Shown here: positions 8,801 through 16,786 of the stretch, piece by piece
How the letters are laid out: the number at the start of each line of letters is the position of its first letter
Position numbering within the stretch: the stretch's first letter is position 1
NCBI RefSeq assembly: GCF_028128765.1
Contig: NZ_LBJG01000024.1
Span: 1,488,001-1,552,000, forward strand
Origin: Bradyrhizobium sp. CCBAU 51627
GTDB taxonomy: Bacteria > Pseudomonadota > Alphaproteobacteria > Rhizobiales > Xanthobacteraceae
Reading direction: 5' to 3'
Length of the DNA: 64,000 nt
Made by a program: the position numbers and the translations under genes
Notes under the pieces: generated by a model
What the model saw: only the letters and a program-made list of their open reading frames with translations
The model's database searches: none
What the model was told of the DNA's origin: nothing

Positions 8801-9292
8801 ATGGAATTCCTGCGCGAGATGTTTTCACGTGAGCGGATCGTCGCCTGCAAGGAGATCAGTCATGAGAACGAGCGGCGGCGCGTCCGCTGCGCCGGCGTGG
8901 TCTTGGTGCGGCAGCGGCCGGGCAGCGCCAGTGGCGTCGTGTTCATGACGCTGGAGGACGAAACCGGCATCGCCAATGTCGTGGTGTGGCCCAAGATCAT
9001 GGAGCAGTACCGCAAGGAGGTGATGGGCGCGCGCCTCATCGAGGTGCAGGGCTATATCCAGAGCAGCCCCGAGAAGGTGACGCATCTGATCGCGCAGCGG
9101 ATGGTCGACCGCTCGCACGATCTGGTCGGTCTCGCCAATGATGCGCTGAGCCGCAAGCATCCAGTGCCCGCAGGCGCCACCATGGTCGAACCGCTCAACG
9201 AGGACCCCCGCGCCCTCGCGGACATGCCGGCACAAAAAATCCGTCACCCCCGCAACATCCGCATCCTGCCGCCGTCGCGGGATTTTCATTGA
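5840..9292 (+). CDS. dnaE2: Error-prone DNA polymerase DnaE2 (ImuC), with an in-frame palindromic insertion
   Basis: 1150 residues from the ATG at 5840 that overlaps the imuB stop. Alpha subunit-like C-family polymerase for damage-induced mutagenesis. N-terminal PHP domain (YAEIGITTNFSFLRGGS onward), polymerase core with the catalytic PDIDVDF motif (D387, D389, D391), a helix-hairpin-helix region (NRRPFTSLEDFARDTGLP) and a C-terminal OB fold (GVVFMTLEDETGIANVVVWP). Residues of about 843-877 are encoded by a 103-base intergenic-type palindromic repeat inserted without breaking the frame, between the conserved DADEERLKAIQ and DWADRIIAARNRRPF segments. The reading frame is otherwise intact. Whether the insert is tolerated is not visible; it falls in a linker before the helix-hairpin-helix region. 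Confidence 0.95.
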   Translation: MKSSAYAEIGITTNFSFLRGGSDPRAYVHQASRLGIPVIGIADHNTLAGVVRAYKELDNDKVLHKPKLLIGARIVFVDGTPDIFVYPRDRAAYGRLCQLLTRGKRGDGITRIEKGECRLTFADLLEFSEGQLLILTLPHRFESTQALDILAKLRTSPAEGVWLAASLIYRGDDRRRLARLDDLAAKAEVSLLATNEVLYHDPGRRPLQDVLTCIREKTTIEAVGRKLETNAERFLKTPREMARLFRDFPEAIAETMRFAGRIDFSLDQLKYQYPDEPVPPGKTAQGHLEDLTWAGVDKYFGGNIDDKLRATIKKELALIAELKYAHYFLTVHDIVHYARSQNILCQGRGSAANSAVCYVLGITSVDPTKVDLLFERFISKERLEPPDIDVDFEHSRREEVMQYVYRRYGRHRAAIIATIIHYRPRSAIRDVGKALGLTEDVTAALADTVWGSWGKGLNDMQVRQAGLDPRNPMINLAVELATELIEFPRHLSQHVGGYVLTQDRLDTYVPIGNAAMDDRTFIEWDKDDVDALSMMKVDVLALGMLTCIRKCFDLIDQHKGERFVLASVPQDDPRVYDMLCAGESLGVFQVESRAQMNMLPRLKPRTFYDLVIEVAIVRPGPIQGDMVHPYLRRRNGLEKVNYPSPSPDHGDKNELYNVLHKTLGVPLFQEQAMRIAIEAAKFTSEEANGLRRSMATFRNVGTIGQYEEKLIGNMVARGYDANFARSCFDQIKGFGSYGFPESHAASFAQLVYISSWLKYHHPDAFCCGLLNSQPMGFYAPAQIVGDARKNGVEVREIDVSYSFAQNTLESTEDKYCAVRLGFRQIDGFHWLDADEERLKAIQLSFRGARSASPESIGPHTPGGMDSGVDADASPRNDKKEDWADRIIAARNRRPFTSLEDFARDTGLPKRALILLADADAFRSLGLDRREALWQVRRLPDDVPLPLFEAATAREQPDEQAKPLPVMPRPEQVVADYQTIRLSLKGHPMEFLREMFSRERIVACKEISHENERRRVRCAGVVLVRQRPGSASGVVFMTLEDETGIANVVVWPKIMEQYRKEVMGARLIEVQGYIQSSPEKVTHLIAQRMVDRSHDLVGLANDALSRKHPVPAGATMVEPLNEDPRALADMPAQKIRHPRNIRILPPSRDFH
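8368..8470. repeat. Palindromic repeat (cattccgggg family) inside dnaE2
   Basis: The outer ends are perfect 14-base inverted repeats (gtcattccggggcg at 8368-8381 and its complement at 8457-8470), with an inner complementary pair cccggaatccat / atggattccggg. This is the form of a common Bradyrhizobium intergenic repeat. It is read through as about 34 residues rich in Ser, Gly, Pro, Asp and Arg. No other copy of this family is seen in the window. Confidence 0.85.
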
Positions 9293-9317
9293 GGGTAACC
9301 ACGCACACGGGCCTCTC

Positions 9318-9450
9318 ACCGTCACCCTGAGGCGCCGGAGCGTAGCGGAGGCCTCGAAGGGCGACGGCCCTGCTGCATCCGGGCCGTTCATCCTTCGAGG
9401 CTCGGTTTGCGATGCCTACGCATCGCAAACCTCGCACCTCAGGATAACGG
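9318..9450. repeat. Intergenic inverted repeat (ctgagg / cctcgaag family)
   Basis: Lies between the convergent dnaE2 and SDR genes. Reads caccctgagg... cctcgaaggg ... ccttcgaggc ... cctcaggata, i.e. two nested complementary pairs, plus an internal perfect hairpin tttgcgatgc/gcatcgcaaa near 9409-9430. Related copies are at 29963 and 43411. It can also act as the transcription end for both genes. Confidence 0.75.
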
Positions 9451-9472
9451 AATTCCAGGAGCGCGCGCTTCT

Positions 9473-10243
9473 CTAGAAATTCACTCGGTTCGAGATCGCG
9501 CCATCCACGACCAGATTCGATCCCGTCGTGAACCCCGACACCGGGCTCGCAAGAAATACCGCGGCGTTCGCGATCTCTTGCGGAGTGGCCATACGTCCCG
9601 TCGGATTTCGCTTCATCGCGTCGTTGTAGCGCTCGGGCATGTTCTGCTCGATCATGTTCCAGATGCCGCCCTTGAAATAGACGGTGCCCGGCGACACGAC
9701 ATTCACGCGGATCTTCTTTTTGGCGTACTGCCGCGCCAGGCCCTTGGCCATGTGGATCAGCGCGGCCTTGATCGGTCCGTAGGAGCTGGCGAAATCGGCC
9801 TGCGCCGCTGCGATCGAGGAGATGATGATGAAGGCGGCGTCGCCGCTCTTTTCGCCGCTGGCCTCGAGAAACGGCCGCGCTGCGTCGAACGCATGCACCG
9901 CACCGAGCACGTCGAGCCGGAAATTCTGTTCCCATGATGCGGAATCATGGCCTTGCGCCATGGCGCCCGCATTGGCGAACAGCAGGTCGATGCCGCCGAG
10001 CTCCTTGGCTGCGCCCTCGATCCACGCCTTAAGCGCCGCACCGTCGGTGACGTCGACCGTGCCGCCGGTGGCGTTGATGCCGCTCGCCTTCAATTCAGCA
10101 ACGGTGGCCGCAACCTGCTCCGCATTGCGCGCGCACACCGCGACATTGCTGCCTTCACCGGCCAGCGTCGCCGCAATCGCCCGCCCGATGCCGCGCGTGC
10201 CGCCGAGCACGACGGCGCTTTTCCCTTTGAGACCGAGATCCAT
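9473..10243 (-). CDS. SDR family NAD(P)-dependent oxidoreductase
   Basis: 256 residues from the ATG at 10243; the frame stays open upstream but the Rossmann start MDLGLKGKSAVVLGGTRGIG begins here. Classical short-chain dehydrogenase: cofactor motif GGTRGIG (14-20), NAG at about 91-93, catalytic serine S142/S143 and YxxxK as Y155/K159. C-terminal family end (FLASPVSGFTTGSNLVVDGA) is complete. Substrate cannot be told. It is a single gene, isolated between two repeat elements and convergent with dnaE2. Confidence 0.92.
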   Translation of the reverse strand: MDLGLKGKSAVVLGGTRGIGRAIAATLAGEGSNVAVCARNAEQVAATVAELKASGINATGGTVDVTDGAALKAWIEGAAKELGGIDLLFANAGAMAQGHDSASWEQNFRLDVLGAVHAFDAARPFLEASGEKSGDAAFIIISSIAAAQADFASSYGPIKAALIHMAKGLARQYAKKKIRVNVVSPGTVYFKGGIWNMIEQNMPERYNDAMKRNPTGRMATPQEIANAAVFLASPVSGFTTGSNLVVDGAISNRVNF

Positions 10244-10282
10244 TGTTTGGTTTTCCGTGTTGTTGGTTGTGCGCTTTTCGAA

Positions 10283-10404
10283 GTCGTCCTGGCGAAAGCC
10301 AGGACCCATTACCACAAATCGATGTAGTTGTGCGATCTCGCGGCCAAAGCGTATTTCAACAACATGCGATCGGGATAATGGATCCTGGCTTTCGCCAGGA
10401 CGAC
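10283..10404. repeat. Intergenic inverted repeat (gtcctggcgaaagccagga family)
   Basis: Both ends carry a hairpin-forming unit: gtcctggcgaaagccaggac at the left and tcctggctttcgccaggac at the right, in inverted orientation, enclosing about 80 bases. A repeat of this form is familiar from Bradyrhizobium intergenic regions. It sits just upstream of the SDR start (10243) and downstream of the small membrane protein (stop at 10431), both on the minus strand. Confidence 0.75.
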
Positions 10405-10430
10405 ATCGAACGTGTAATTGATAGTGAAGC

Positions 10431-10718
10431 TCACTCCGGCGCGGCCCCAACCGGCGGGCCGCCGGGCGGGCGGTGCAGGAAGGTCAGCGACGCATAGGCG
10501 CCGACCCAGGATCCGGCCGCCGCGAAAGCGACATAGACGGCGTTTTCCGTGTAGCTGATCACGGCGTAGGAGGAGAGCAGATACCAGATCGCGCTCCAGC
10601 TCGCCGCCGGCACGCGCTTACGTGCAACGACGGCCGAGGTGAACATCACATAGACTGCGTCGGTGGCCGCCGTCGCGACGAACACGGCGCCTGCCGTAAG
10701 GGGATCGATGGTGGCCAT
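10431..10718 (-). CDS. Small membrane protein of unknown function
   Basis: 95 residues with three likely membrane segments (about 8-28, 40-58 and 62-82) and a Gly/Pro-rich tail. A ribosome site GGAAAGGA is well placed before the ATG at 10718. It resembles other short Bradyrhizobium membrane proteins with a TDAVYVMF-like first helix, for which no role is known to me. It is divergent from the CoA transferase gene. Coding is supported by the ribosome site and the membrane pattern only. Confidence 0.75.
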   Translation of the reverse strand: MATIDPLTAGAVFVATAATDAVYVMFTSAVVARKRVPAASWSAIWYLLSSYAVISYTENAVYVAFAAAGSWVGAYASLTFLHRPPGGPPVGAAPE

Positions 10719-10832
10719 TGCAATCCTTTCCGTGCCCGTGGGATGGTCGCAAAGAACTACAGCATGATCCGGAAAGGTGCGCAGCGGTTTTCCGAAAGGA
10801 TCATGCTAGAATGGCAAGGGAGAGAGGCTGCG

Positions 10833-12227
10833 ATGCAACGCCCCACTGGTATCCTCCGTGACATCTGGATCTCCGCTGGCGGCGATGTGGCCGCGCTCGA
10901 ACGCGTGCGCTTGACCGGAGAAGAGCCGCAGATCCCATCCTCGTTTCGCGTCGCGGTCGCCGGGCAGACGACCATCGCCGCCGCCGGTCTTGCCGCTGCC
11001 GAAATCTGGAGACTGCGCAGCGGCGAGACGCAGGACGTCGCCGTCGACATGCGCCACGCCGTCGTCGAATGCCGTTCCGAGCGCTATCTGCGGCTCGACG
11101 ACAAGCCGCCGCCGCCGGCCTGGGACGCCATCGCCGGTGTCTACGAGACCGGCGACAACCGTTTCGTTCGCTGCCACACCAATTTCCCGCACCACCGCGC
11201 TGCCGTCTGCAAGGTGCTTGGTTGCGCGCCCGAGCGCGACAAGGTGCAGGCCGCGCTCATGCAATGGAAGGGCGAGGATTTTGAAACTGCGGCCTATGCC
11301 GCCGGCGGAGTCGTTGCGCTGATGCGATCCTACGACGAATGGTCCGCGCTGCCGCAGGCCCGCGCGCTCGCGCAATTGCCGCTGATCTCGATCGAGAAGA
11401 TCGGCGATGCCTCGCCAAAGCCCTGGCCGAAAGGCGATCGGCCGCTCGCGGGCCTTCGGGTGCTCGATCTCTCCCGCGTCATCGCAGGTCCTGTCGCGGG
11501 TCGCACGCTCGCCGCGCATGGCGCGGACGTGCTGCTCGTTTCGGGGCCGGATCTCCCGGCGATTCCCTGGCTCACCATCGACACCGGTCGCGGCAAGCTC
11601 ACCACCTTCATTGAGCTCAAGAGTGCAGCGGGCAAGGCGCAAATGCGCGAGTTGTTGAAAGACGCCGACATCTTTTCGCAAGGCTATCGACCGCATGCGC
11701 TCGCTAGCCTTGGCTTCTCGCCGGAGCAGGCCGCGGAGATCAATCCCGGCATCGTGTACGTCACGTTGTCGGCCTATGGTCATGCCGGCCCTTGGGCCGA
11801 GCGGCGCGGATTCGATTCGCTGGTGCAGACCTCGACCGGCTTCAACGATGCGGAAGGGAAGGCCGCCGGCGCCGGTGGTCCCAAGGAATTGCCGGCGCAG
11901 ATGCTCGACCACGCCACCGGCTATCTGATGGCATTCGGCGCGATGATGGCCAAGGCGCGCCAGGCGCGCGAAGGCGGCAGCTGGCATGTGCGCGTGTCGC
12001 TGGCCCAGACCGGGCGCTGGCTCTGGAATCTCGGCCGGCTCGAAAGCGGTCTCAAGACCCCGGATCTTACGGGCGAGGCCGTACATGCAGCGTTCATGGA
12101 AACGGTGTCATCTGGCTTCGGCACGCTGAAGGCGGTGCGCCATTCGGCGGTGTTGTCGAGGACGCCGGCGCAATGGAGCCGTCCCGCGATGCCGCTCGGC
12201 AGCCATCCGCCGCAATGGCCGCAATGA
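10833..12227 (+). CDS. CaiB/BaiF (family III) CoA transferase
   Basis: 464 residues from the ATG at 10833, preceded by AGGGAGAGAGG; in-frame ATG at 10803 would add ten residues. Family III CoA transferases move CoA between acids through an aspartyl-CoA thioester. Visible: the start of the catalytic fold (PLAGLRVLDLSRVIAGPVAGRTLA in part, about residue 205), YGHAGPWAERRGFDSLVQ with the candidate catalytic Asp at about D328, and the LLDHATGYLMAFGA-like segment. The N-terminal 200 residues look like a degenerate second copy of the fold, as in long homologues. Acids used cannot be named. No obvious operon partner. Confidence 0.9.
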   Translation: MQRPTGILRDIWISAGGDVAALERVRLTGEEPQIPSSFRVAVAGQTTIAAAGLAAAEIWRLRSGETQDVAVDMRHAVVECRSERYLRLDDKPPPPAWDAIAGVYETGDNRFVRCHTNFPHHRAAVCKVLGCAPERDKVQAALMQWKGEDFETAAYAAGGVVALMRSYDEWSALPQARALAQLPLISIEKIGDASPKPWPKGDRPLAGLRVLDLSRVIAGPVAGRTLAAHGADVLLVSGPDLPAIPWLTIDTGRGKLTTFIELKSAAGKAQMRELLKDADIFSQGYRPHALASLGFSPEQAAEINPGIVYVTLSAYGHAGPWAERRGFDSLVQTSTGFNDAEGKAAGAGGPKELPAQMLDHATGYLMAFGAMMAKARQAREGGSWHVRVSLAQTGRWLWNLGRLESGLKTPDLTGEAVHAAFMETVSSGFGTLKAVRHSAVLSRTPAQWSRPAMPLGSHPPQWPQ

Positions 12228-12378
12228 AGCTGACGTGAAGCTGACGTGTCGCAAAATTTTAACGCAAACCGAAGGACGCCCTGCGTTTTTTAGGTTGTCT
12301 GAAATCTCAATTCGGCACTATTAGCGCGACCGATGAGGCAGTCGTCTGCCGAGATCGTCGCAGACATGACCGGGCCCC

Positions 12379-13623
12379 ATGGTAGAAAAAAATACCAAAC
12401 GATTGCAGGTGCTTACAAAACGGCGGGTGATCACATCCGTAGTTTTACTGGCGCTTGCCGGGGCGGGCGCCTATGGCGTCCTGTTTGCCGGCGCGAAGGA
12501 CAAGAAGCATTCCGAGGTTTCCAGCCAGTCGCGCAAGAACGCCCAGAATTTCACGCCGACGCCGTCCGAATGGGCGACGCTGACGATCGAGCCGGTTAGT
12601 GCCAAGACCTTCCGTGCCGAATACGTCACCGAAGGCAAGGTCGCGGTCGACGAGGATCACTCGACGCCGGTGTTCTCGCCCTATGCGGGCCGGGTGACCA
12701 AGCTGCTCGCCAAACCCGGCGAGAGCGTGACCCAAGGTCAACCGCTGTTCACAATCGAAGCCGCCGACACCGTGCAGGCCCAGAACGATTTCATCGCGGC
12801 GATGACCTCGCAGAACAAGGCAAAGTCGGCGCTCGAGCTTGCCGACATCCAGTACCGGCGCGCCAAGGATCTGTACGAAGGGCGCGCCATTCCGCTCAAG
12901 GATTTCCAGCAGGCGGAAGCGACCCAGGTGCAGGCGCAGAACGACATGCGCTCTGCGGTGACGGCGCTGGAGGCCGCGAACAACAAGCTGCGCATCCTCG
13001 GTTTCACCGACGAGAAGATCAAGACGTTCCAGAACAAGGGCACCATCAACCCTGAAATCACGATCTATGCGCCGCTCTCGGGTACGGTCGTGCAGCGTAA
13101 GATCGGTCCCGGGCAATATGTCAGCGCCGGCGCCAGCGATCCGGTCTTTGTGATCGGCGATCTCTCCACGGTCTGGCTCACCGCCTTCGTGCGCGAGAGC
13201 GATGCTGCCGAGGTCAGCGTCGGGCAGGACATCTCCGTCAACGTGATGGCGCTGCCGGGTCGCCCGCTGACCGCCAAGATCAATTACGTCGCCGCCGCGA
13301 TCGATCCCAGCACGCGCCGCCTGCTGGTCCGCGCCACCATCGACAACAAGGACGGCCTGCTCAAGCCGGAAATGTTCGCCAATGTCACGATCTATTCGGC
13401 CGGCGACCGCGGGGCGCCTGCGGTGCCGAAGCAGGCGCTGATCTACGAAGGCAGCCAGGTCCGCATCTGGGTCGCGCATGAGGACAAGTCGGTCGAGCTG
13501 CGCCAGATCAAGATCGGCCTCATCAACGGCAACCTCGTCGAGGTGACCAGCAACCTGAAGCCCGACGAACGGATCGTCGTCAAAGGCAGTTTGTTCATCG
13601 ACCGCGCGGCGTCCGGTAGCTGA
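12379..13623 (+). CDS. Efflux RND transporter periplasmic adaptor subunit (CzcB/CusB-like)
   Basis: 414 residues. Membrane-fusion protein joining an inner-membrane RND pump to an outer-membrane channel. One N-terminal membrane anchor (about 17-36), a biotinyl-lipoyl-like half (SPYAGRVTKLLAKPGESVTQGQPLF), a long alpha hairpin, the second lipoyl half (IYAPLSGTVVQRKIGPGQYV) and a beta-barrel (VWLTAFVRESDAAEVSVGQD). No His-rich metal-binding extension is present. The permease gene follows 34 bases downstream. No outer-membrane partner lies in the same operon. Confidence 0.93.
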   Translation: MVEKNTKRLQVLTKRRVITSVVLLALAGAGAYGVLFAGAKDKKHSEVSSQSRKNAQNFTPTPSEWATLTIEPVSAKTFRAEYVTEGKVAVDEDHSTPVFSPYAGRVTKLLAKPGESVTQGQPLFTIEAADTVQAQNDFIAAMTSQNKAKSALELADIQYRRAKDLYEGRAIPLKDFQQAEATQVQAQNDMRSAVTALEAANNKLRILGFTDEKIKTFQNKGTINPEITIYAPLSGTVVQRKIGPGQYVSAGASDPVFVIGDLSTVWLTAFVRESDAAEVSVGQDISVNVMALPGRPLTAKINYVAAAIDPSTRRLLVRATIDNKDGLLKPEMFANVTIYSAGDRGAPAVPKQALIYEGSQVRIWVAHEDKSVELRQIKIGLINGNLVEVTSNLKPDERIVVKGSLFIDRAASGS

Positions 13624-13657
13624 TCGACGAGCCCCAAAGAAACTGCGAAAAACCTGA

Positions 13658-16600
13658 ATGGACCGTCTCGTCGCCCTTGCCGTCAACCGGCGCTTCCTGA
13701 TGGTCGGCATGTTTGTCGCCGTGTTCATCGGGGGCCTGATTGCGTTCAACCAGCTCAACATCGAGGCTTATCCCGATCCGACCCCGCCGATGGTCGACAT
13801 CGTCACGCAGAGCCCGGGCCTGTCGGCGGAAGAGATCGAGCGCTACATCACGATCCCGATCGAGACCCAGGTCGCGGGCCTGAAGAACCTCACGACCATC
13901 CGCACCATCTCGCTCTACGGCCTCTCCGACATCAAATTGCAGTTCTCCTTCGCCTATACCTATGAAGAGGCGTTGCAGCAGGTCTTGAACCGTCTGGCAC
14001 AACTCGCGCCGCTGCCGGGCAACGTGCAGCCGCAGATCTCACCCCTGAGCCCCATCGGCGAAATCTTCCGCTATCGCCTGGTCGGCCCGCCGAACTACAG
14101 CGTGCTCGACCTCAAGACCATCCAGGACTGGATCCTCCAGCGCCGCTTCCGCGCCGTGCCCGGCGTGATCGACGTCACCGGATGGGGCGGCAAGAGCAAG
14201 ACCTATGAGCTTCAGGTCGACAACAACAAGCTGGTCGCCAACGGCCTCACGCTGCCGCAGCTGCTCCAGGCGGTCAGCAATTCCAACGTCAATGTCGGCG
14301 GCAACACTGTCAATATCGGCCAGCAATCGGCCGTGGTCCGCGGCGTCGGCCTGATCAAGTCGATCGACGACCTCGCCAACACCATGGTGGCGCAGACCAA
14401 CGGCAATCCGGTTCTGGTGAAGGACGTCGCCACAGTCACCGTCGGCCAGAAACCGCGTCTCGGCATCGCCGGCCTCGACGATGCCGACGACATCGTGCAG
14501 GGCATCGTGCTGATGCGTCGCGGCGAGCAGAGCACGCCGACCATCAATCGTGTCGAGCAGCTCGTCGCCCAGATCAATAATTCCACCATCCTGCCGCCGG
14601 GCGTGCGCATCGAGCGCATCTACGACCGCAAGGACCTGATCGACCTCACCACCCACACCGTGCTGCACAACATGGTGGTCGGTATCCTCTTGATCGTGCT
14701 GTTGCAGTGGATCTTCCTCGGCGATCTGCGCAGCGCGCTGATTGTCGGCGCCACCATTCCGTTCGCGCTGTTCTTCGCGGTGATCATCCTGGTGCTGCGC
14801 GGCGAATCGGCCAACCTGCTCTCGGTCGGCGCCATCGATTTCGGGCTGATCGTGGACGCCACCGTCATCATGGTGGAGGCGATCTTCCGCCGCCTGACGC
14901 AGACCACGCCGACGATCGAGTCCGAGCAGATGTCGCCCGAGACGCTGTTCGGCATGAAGAGCCACGCCATCCTCAGCGCCGCGGCCGACGTCTCGCGCTC
15001 GATCTTCTTTGCCGCAGCAATCATCATCGCAGCCTTCCTGCCGCTATTCACGCTGTCAGGCGTCGAGGGCAACATCTTCGGCCCGATGGCGCGCACCTAT
15101 GCCTATGCGCTCGCCGGCGGTCTGCTGGCGACCTTCACCATCACGCCGGCGCTGTCCGCGATCATCCTGCCCGCGCATGTCGAGGAGACCGAGACCCGGG
15201 TGATGCTGATCCTGCACCGGCTCTATATGCCGGTGCTGAACTGGGCCACCGCCAACCGCACCATCGTGCTCGGCGGCGCGGTCGGCCTCGTGGTGATGAC
15301 GATCGTGTTCGGCCGGCTGCTCGGCCTCGAATTCCTGCCCAAGCTTGAGGAGGGCAATCTCTGGATTCGCGCCACGCTGCCACCCACCATCTCGCTCCAG
15401 GAAGGCAACACCTACGTCAACGAGATGCGCAAGCTGATCCGCGCGCGTCCCGAGGTCGAGTCCGTGGTGTCCCAGCACGGCCGCCCCGATGACGGCACCG
15501 ACGCTGCCGGCTTCTTCAATGCCGAGTTCTTCGCGCCGCTGAAGCCCGCAAGCGAGTGGCCGGGCACGCATGACAAGGAGGAGCTGACGGCGCAGCTGCT
15601 CAAGCAGCTCGACGACCACTTCCCCGGGGTCGAATTCAACTTCTCGCAATATCTCCAGGACAACGTTTCCGAAGCCGTCTCCGGCGTCAAAGGCGAGAAC
15701 TCGATCAAGCTGTTCGGCAATGACCTTCAGGCGCTGACCGACACCGCCAACAAGATCAAGCAGGTGCTGTCGACCGTGCAGGGCATCACTGATCTCGCGG
15801 TCTTCACCTCGCTCGGGCAGCCGACGGTGCAGATCGACATCGACCGCGCCAAGGCTGCGCGCTACGGCCTCGCGCCCGGGGATATCAATGCCACGATCAA
15901 AGTCGCGATCGGCGGCGACACCGCGGGCGATCTCTATGAGCCGGGAAGCGATCGCCACTTCCCGATCATCGTTCGCCTCGCGCCGGAATATCGCCGCAGC
16001 GCCGAGGCGATCCAGAACATCCGGATCGGCGCGCCCGGACCGAACGGCTCGATCACCCAGATCCCCTTGAGCGAAGTTGCGACGATCAGCCTCGTCTCCG
16101 GCGCGGCCTATATCTATCGCGAGCAGCAGGAGCGCTATCTGCCGATCAAATTCTCGGTGCGCGAGCGCGACCTCGGCAGCGCCATCCGCGAGGCGCAGCA
16201 GAAGATCGACGAGCAGGTCCAGCTGCCGCCCGGCTCGCACATGGAATGGGTCGGTGAGTTCGGCAATCTCCAGGATGCGATCCGGCGGTTGTCGATCGTG
16301 GTGCCGATCTCGCTGGCGCTGATCGCCATCCTGCTCTGGTTCAATTTCGGCTCGATGACCGACACGCTGCTCGCCATGAGCGTGATCCCGATGGCGATCT
16401 TCGGTGGCGTGCTTGGCCTCCTGATCTCCGGCACAGCCTTCAGCGTCTCCGCGGCAATTGGCTTCATTGCGCTGTTTGGCATTGCCGTGATGGACGGCAT
16501 CATCATCCTTTCGCAGTTCAACCAGCTGATCGAAGAGGGCATGGATCGCATGAGTGCGGTGATCCGCACCGGCGAGTTGCAGCTCCGGCCCGTGCTGATG

Positions 16601-16774
16601 ACCTGCGTGGTCGCAGGCGTAGGTCTGCTGCCGGCCGCGTTGTCGGAGGGCATCGGCTCGCAGGTGCAGAAGCCGCTCGCGGTCGTCGTCGTCACCGGCA
16701 TGATGCTGGCGCCGGTCGTGATCCTGGTGACGCTGCCGGTGCTGATCTCCTTCTTCTCCCGCCGTGCGCGCTGA
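13658..16774 (+). CDS. RND efflux permease, CusA/CzcA heavy-metal type
   Basis: 1038 residues, the usual size. Proton-driven export pump of the inner membrane, two six-helix repeats each with a large periplasmic loop. In TM4 the three acidic residues that mark metal-exporting RND pumps are present: DFGLIVD with D394 and D400, then E407 (VIMVEA; the usual Asn after this Glu is Ala). The start MDRLVALAVNRRFLMVG and the second-half FNFGSMTDTLLAMSVIP are typical. Operon with the adaptor gene upstream. Metal export is inferred from the motif; the ion is not determined. Confidence 0.93.
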   Translation: MDRLVALAVNRRFLMVGMFVAVFIGGLIAFNQLNIEAYPDPTPPMVDIVTQSPGLSAEEIERYITIPIETQVAGLKNLTTIRTISLYGLSDIKLQFSFAYTYEEALQQVLNRLAQLAPLPGNVQPQISPLSPIGEIFRYRLVGPPNYSVLDLKTIQDWILQRRFRAVPGVIDVTGWGGKSKTYELQVDNNKLVANGLTLPQLLQAVSNSNVNVGGNTVNIGQQSAVVRGVGLIKSIDDLANTMVAQTNGNPVLVKDVATVTVGQKPRLGIAGLDDADDIVQGIVLMRRGEQSTPTINRVEQLVAQINNSTILPPGVRIERIYDRKDLIDLTTHTVLHNMVVGILLIVLLQWIFLGDLRSALIVGATIPFALFFAVIILVLRGESANLLSVGAIDFGLIVDATVIMVEAIFRRLTQTTPTIESEQMSPETLFGMKSHAILSAAADVSRSIFFAAAIIIAAFLPLFTLSGVEGNIFGPMARTYAYALAGGLLATFTITPALSAIILPAHVEETETRVMLILHRLYMPVLNWATANRTIVLGGAVGLVVMTIVFGRLLGLEFLPKLEEGNLWIRATLPPTISLQEGNTYVNEMRKLIRARPEVESVVSQHGRPDDGTDAAGFFNAEFFAPLKPASEWPGTHDKEELTAQLLKQLDDHFPGVEFNFSQYLQDNVSEAVSGVKGENSIKLFGNDLQALTDTANKIKQVLSTVQGITDLAVFTSLGQPTVQIDIDRAKAARYGLAPGDINATIKVAIGGDTAGDLYEPGSDRHFPIIVRLAPEYRRSAEAIQNIRIGAPGPNGSITQIPLSEVATISLVSGAAYIYREQQERYLPIKFSVRERDLGSAIREAQQKIDEQVQLPPGSHMEWVGEFGNLQDAIRRLSIVVPISLALIAILLWFNFGSMTDTLLAMSVIPMAIFGGVLGLLISGTAFSVSAAIGFIALFGIAVMDGIIILSQFNQLIEEGMDRMSAVIRTGELQLRPVLMTCVVAGVGLLPAALSEGIGSQVQKPLAVVVVTGMMLAPVVILVTLPVLISFFSRRAR

Positions 16775-16786
16775 TGCGCGCCATGC

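Noticed and set aside
10244..10450. N-terminal extension of the SDR gene
   Set aside because: The extension is translated repeat sequence (10283-10404); the cofactor fold starts at the ATG 10243.
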